Assembly: GCA_963662155.1 (NCBI GenBank)
Contig: OY759265.1
Span: forward strand, 60,404,326 to 60,468,325
Length of the DNA: 64,000 nucleotides
Direction: 5' to 3'
From: Lamellibrachia columna
Lineage: Eukaryota > Annelida > Polychaeta > Sabellida > Siboglinidae
Part shown: piece after piece, positions 62,452 through 64,000 of the stretch
Position numbering within the stretch: the first letter of the stretch is position 1
Layout of the letters: each line of letters begins with the position of its first letter
The notes under the pieces: model-generated
Databases searched by the model: none
What the model was told of the DNA's origin: nothing
What the model saw: only the letters and a program-made list of their open reading frames with translations
Program-made: the position numbers and the translations under genes

Positions 62452-64000
62452 ATATGTAGCCACTGTCCAAGGTGCAATTATTGTACACAACTACTTAATG
62501 TTGTCGTTGACTACGGAGAGTGAGTGGTGTCAAGCGTAGAACATCACTCTCTTCCTTGTGTCAGTTCTGCTTCTGCTCAATGACAAATTTCTCTCTCTGG
62601 ATTGCTGAATCCGGAAATGCATTTACTGTTTGCGTGACACCACATAATGAAACACGTGGCCCAGACAGCAACGTAAAACTTCTTCGACGTAAGCAGGTCA
62701 ACATAAAACATAATTTATGCAACAAGTCAACTTGCCCGCACGATGCTACATTACCACACACACAGATGTTGCGATGCTTGCTGCAAAGTACACTCTGCAT
62801 TTTGATGCTACACCACTGAGTAAGTAAACCGAGCATTTACCATAATAGATCAAAATTAAACTTCGAAAAATGGCGCGTGGCTGTTTCCAAGACGAGCCAC
62901 GGCCGCACTACTGAGATATTCTCTGTGCGATCACAAACATTTGGCAGTTGGAGCTAAATGAAGTGTATGAAAGAACTGGCTCTCCTGAACCGAGTTTGTG
63001 TAAACATTGGCAGTGACAACATTTGGCGTTAATGTTGTAAGGTTCCTGGGAGACAAGGCCGTGCTAACACAAAACCTGCATAGTTGCCGAGCAGGCGACG
63101 TCGCTATGAGAACGGCAATTCTAATACACGAGGCGCTCTGCTCATTTCAAGGCGGACAAGCGGCTCTGGCGTTAATAGCAGCGCGTGGTGGCAGTGCAGC
63201 TTTCTGGACAACGTATGCAAACAACATAAAAATAAGCCATCGCGTTGGTGGAATCGATTCATTGCCGCGTGTGCCCGAAAGCCATCGAAGCTTGTGGTTG
63301 GGTCACTTTGCTCAGAACCAACTAGTGAATCGAAATACTTTGTCTGGTTTGTTGGTAATCGTGGGAAGTAGTGCAATGTGCAATGTTTGAGGGGCAAGCA
63401 CGACACGGACCGTCACTACGTAGCGCCGTGTTGGGGAGATTAAAACATGAAAGCAGTTAGCATGGATGCACAGCTCTAAGTCGCTGATTGAATGTCGCTC
63501 TTCTTCTAGGAAATAGTACTGAAATGTTTACTCTGAGAGAAGGTTAACCGCTCTGTTACAGGGACCGATCCCAGTTTCTCCATTAAAAGTATAAATTGAG
63601 TTATCTACGGTGTTTGGATGTGTATGATGAATGACGTAGATCGCTATCGAATGACACCCAACTGTGAAACATCTGATGCAACCGTCCTAAGGATGATTGG
63701 ACAGTTACAAATGCACACGAGGGAGCCATTTGAGAAGATTAGAAAGTGTGACTTACGAAACCATCTAACCATTAGCCTATTGGTATTTATCAGACGCTGC
63801 ATAAGAAGTCAAGATGAAATTGCATCTGTACTGCTAATGTGGACGTCTGGATTCGGCTGGAGCGACAAGCTGGTAGACTACGGATATCGTGCATGACGAA
63901 AATCAAATGCTTGCTGGCAATCTACTGTGATCATGCAGGAATAATCAGACCACATTTTACGGCGAAGACGTAACAACAACTGACGTTTGATTCGATTTTC
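62452..64000. other. No gene recognised
   Basis: Overlapping plus-strand frames at 63007-63390 and 63084-63371 and a 92-codon frame at 63618-63896 are open, but none shows a known motif, splice pattern or repeat. The last (MCMMNDVDRYRMTPNCETSD and onward) is the best remaining candidate for an unannotated exon. It is not supported beyond being open. Confidence 0.35.

Noticed and set aside
63007..63896. Possible genes at the right edge
   Set aside because: Overlapping open frames without motif, repeat or splice support; noted only as unexplained.

Overview
The window is metazoan nuclear DNA: spliced exons with GT-AG introns, non-LTR retrotransposon fragments, hAT- and pogo-like DNA transposon remains, long minisatellites and microsatellites, and one 200-N assembly gap. 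The transposon mix and the guanylyl cyclase sequence suggest a marine invertebrate, but the sequence does not fix the phylum. The only host gene I can establish is a receptor guanylyl cyclase of the natriuretic-peptide-receptor type on the minus strand (34256-47081). I assembled it exon by exon: 16 exons whose reading phases all join, giving 638 codons from the last extracellular cysteine motif through the transmembrane helix, kinase homology domain, coiled-coil linker and an intact cyclase domain to a stop. Most of the ligand-binding ectodomain is missing because the most upstream exon runs into the gap. I could not recognise ectodomain exons in the 16.7 kb beyond it. Layout: 1-10 kb holds a hAT transposase tail with a 28-bp minisatellite, a TA-flanked terminal-inverted-repeat element, a pogo-like transposase tail, and a CR1-group LINE broken by a foldback hAT-type element, a palindrome and a local duplication. 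A CR1 LINE 3' end follows on the minus strand. 10.5-17.3 kb is bounded by inverted repeats of about 330 bp and encloses a split, unrecognised gene interrupted by a 31-bp minisatellite; it is the best candidate for an undescribed mobile element. 17.4-27 kb holds an L2/CR1-group LINE piece, a nearly full-length but broken CR1 LINE (20.7-24.06 kb), and a broken transposase-like gene, the last two each carrying a minisatellite. 27.4-34 kb is microsatellites plus an internally deleted LINE. 34.2-47.1 kb is the receptor gene, whose introns hold many arrays, including a 29-bp array with a 609-bp higher-order period. 47.3-64 kb holds further minisatellites (27, 34, 47, 52 and 17 bp), a LINE whose ORF1 contains a 34-bp array, two foldback elements, and two opposed CR1 3' ends. 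A pattern runs through the window: at least four, probably five, minisatellites begin inside or at the end of transposon-type coding sequence, and the repeat unit can be read from the adjoining reading frame. Apart from the cyclase, nearly every coding trace is transposon-derived and disrupted. No rRNA gene, intact tRNA gene or CRISPR array was found.
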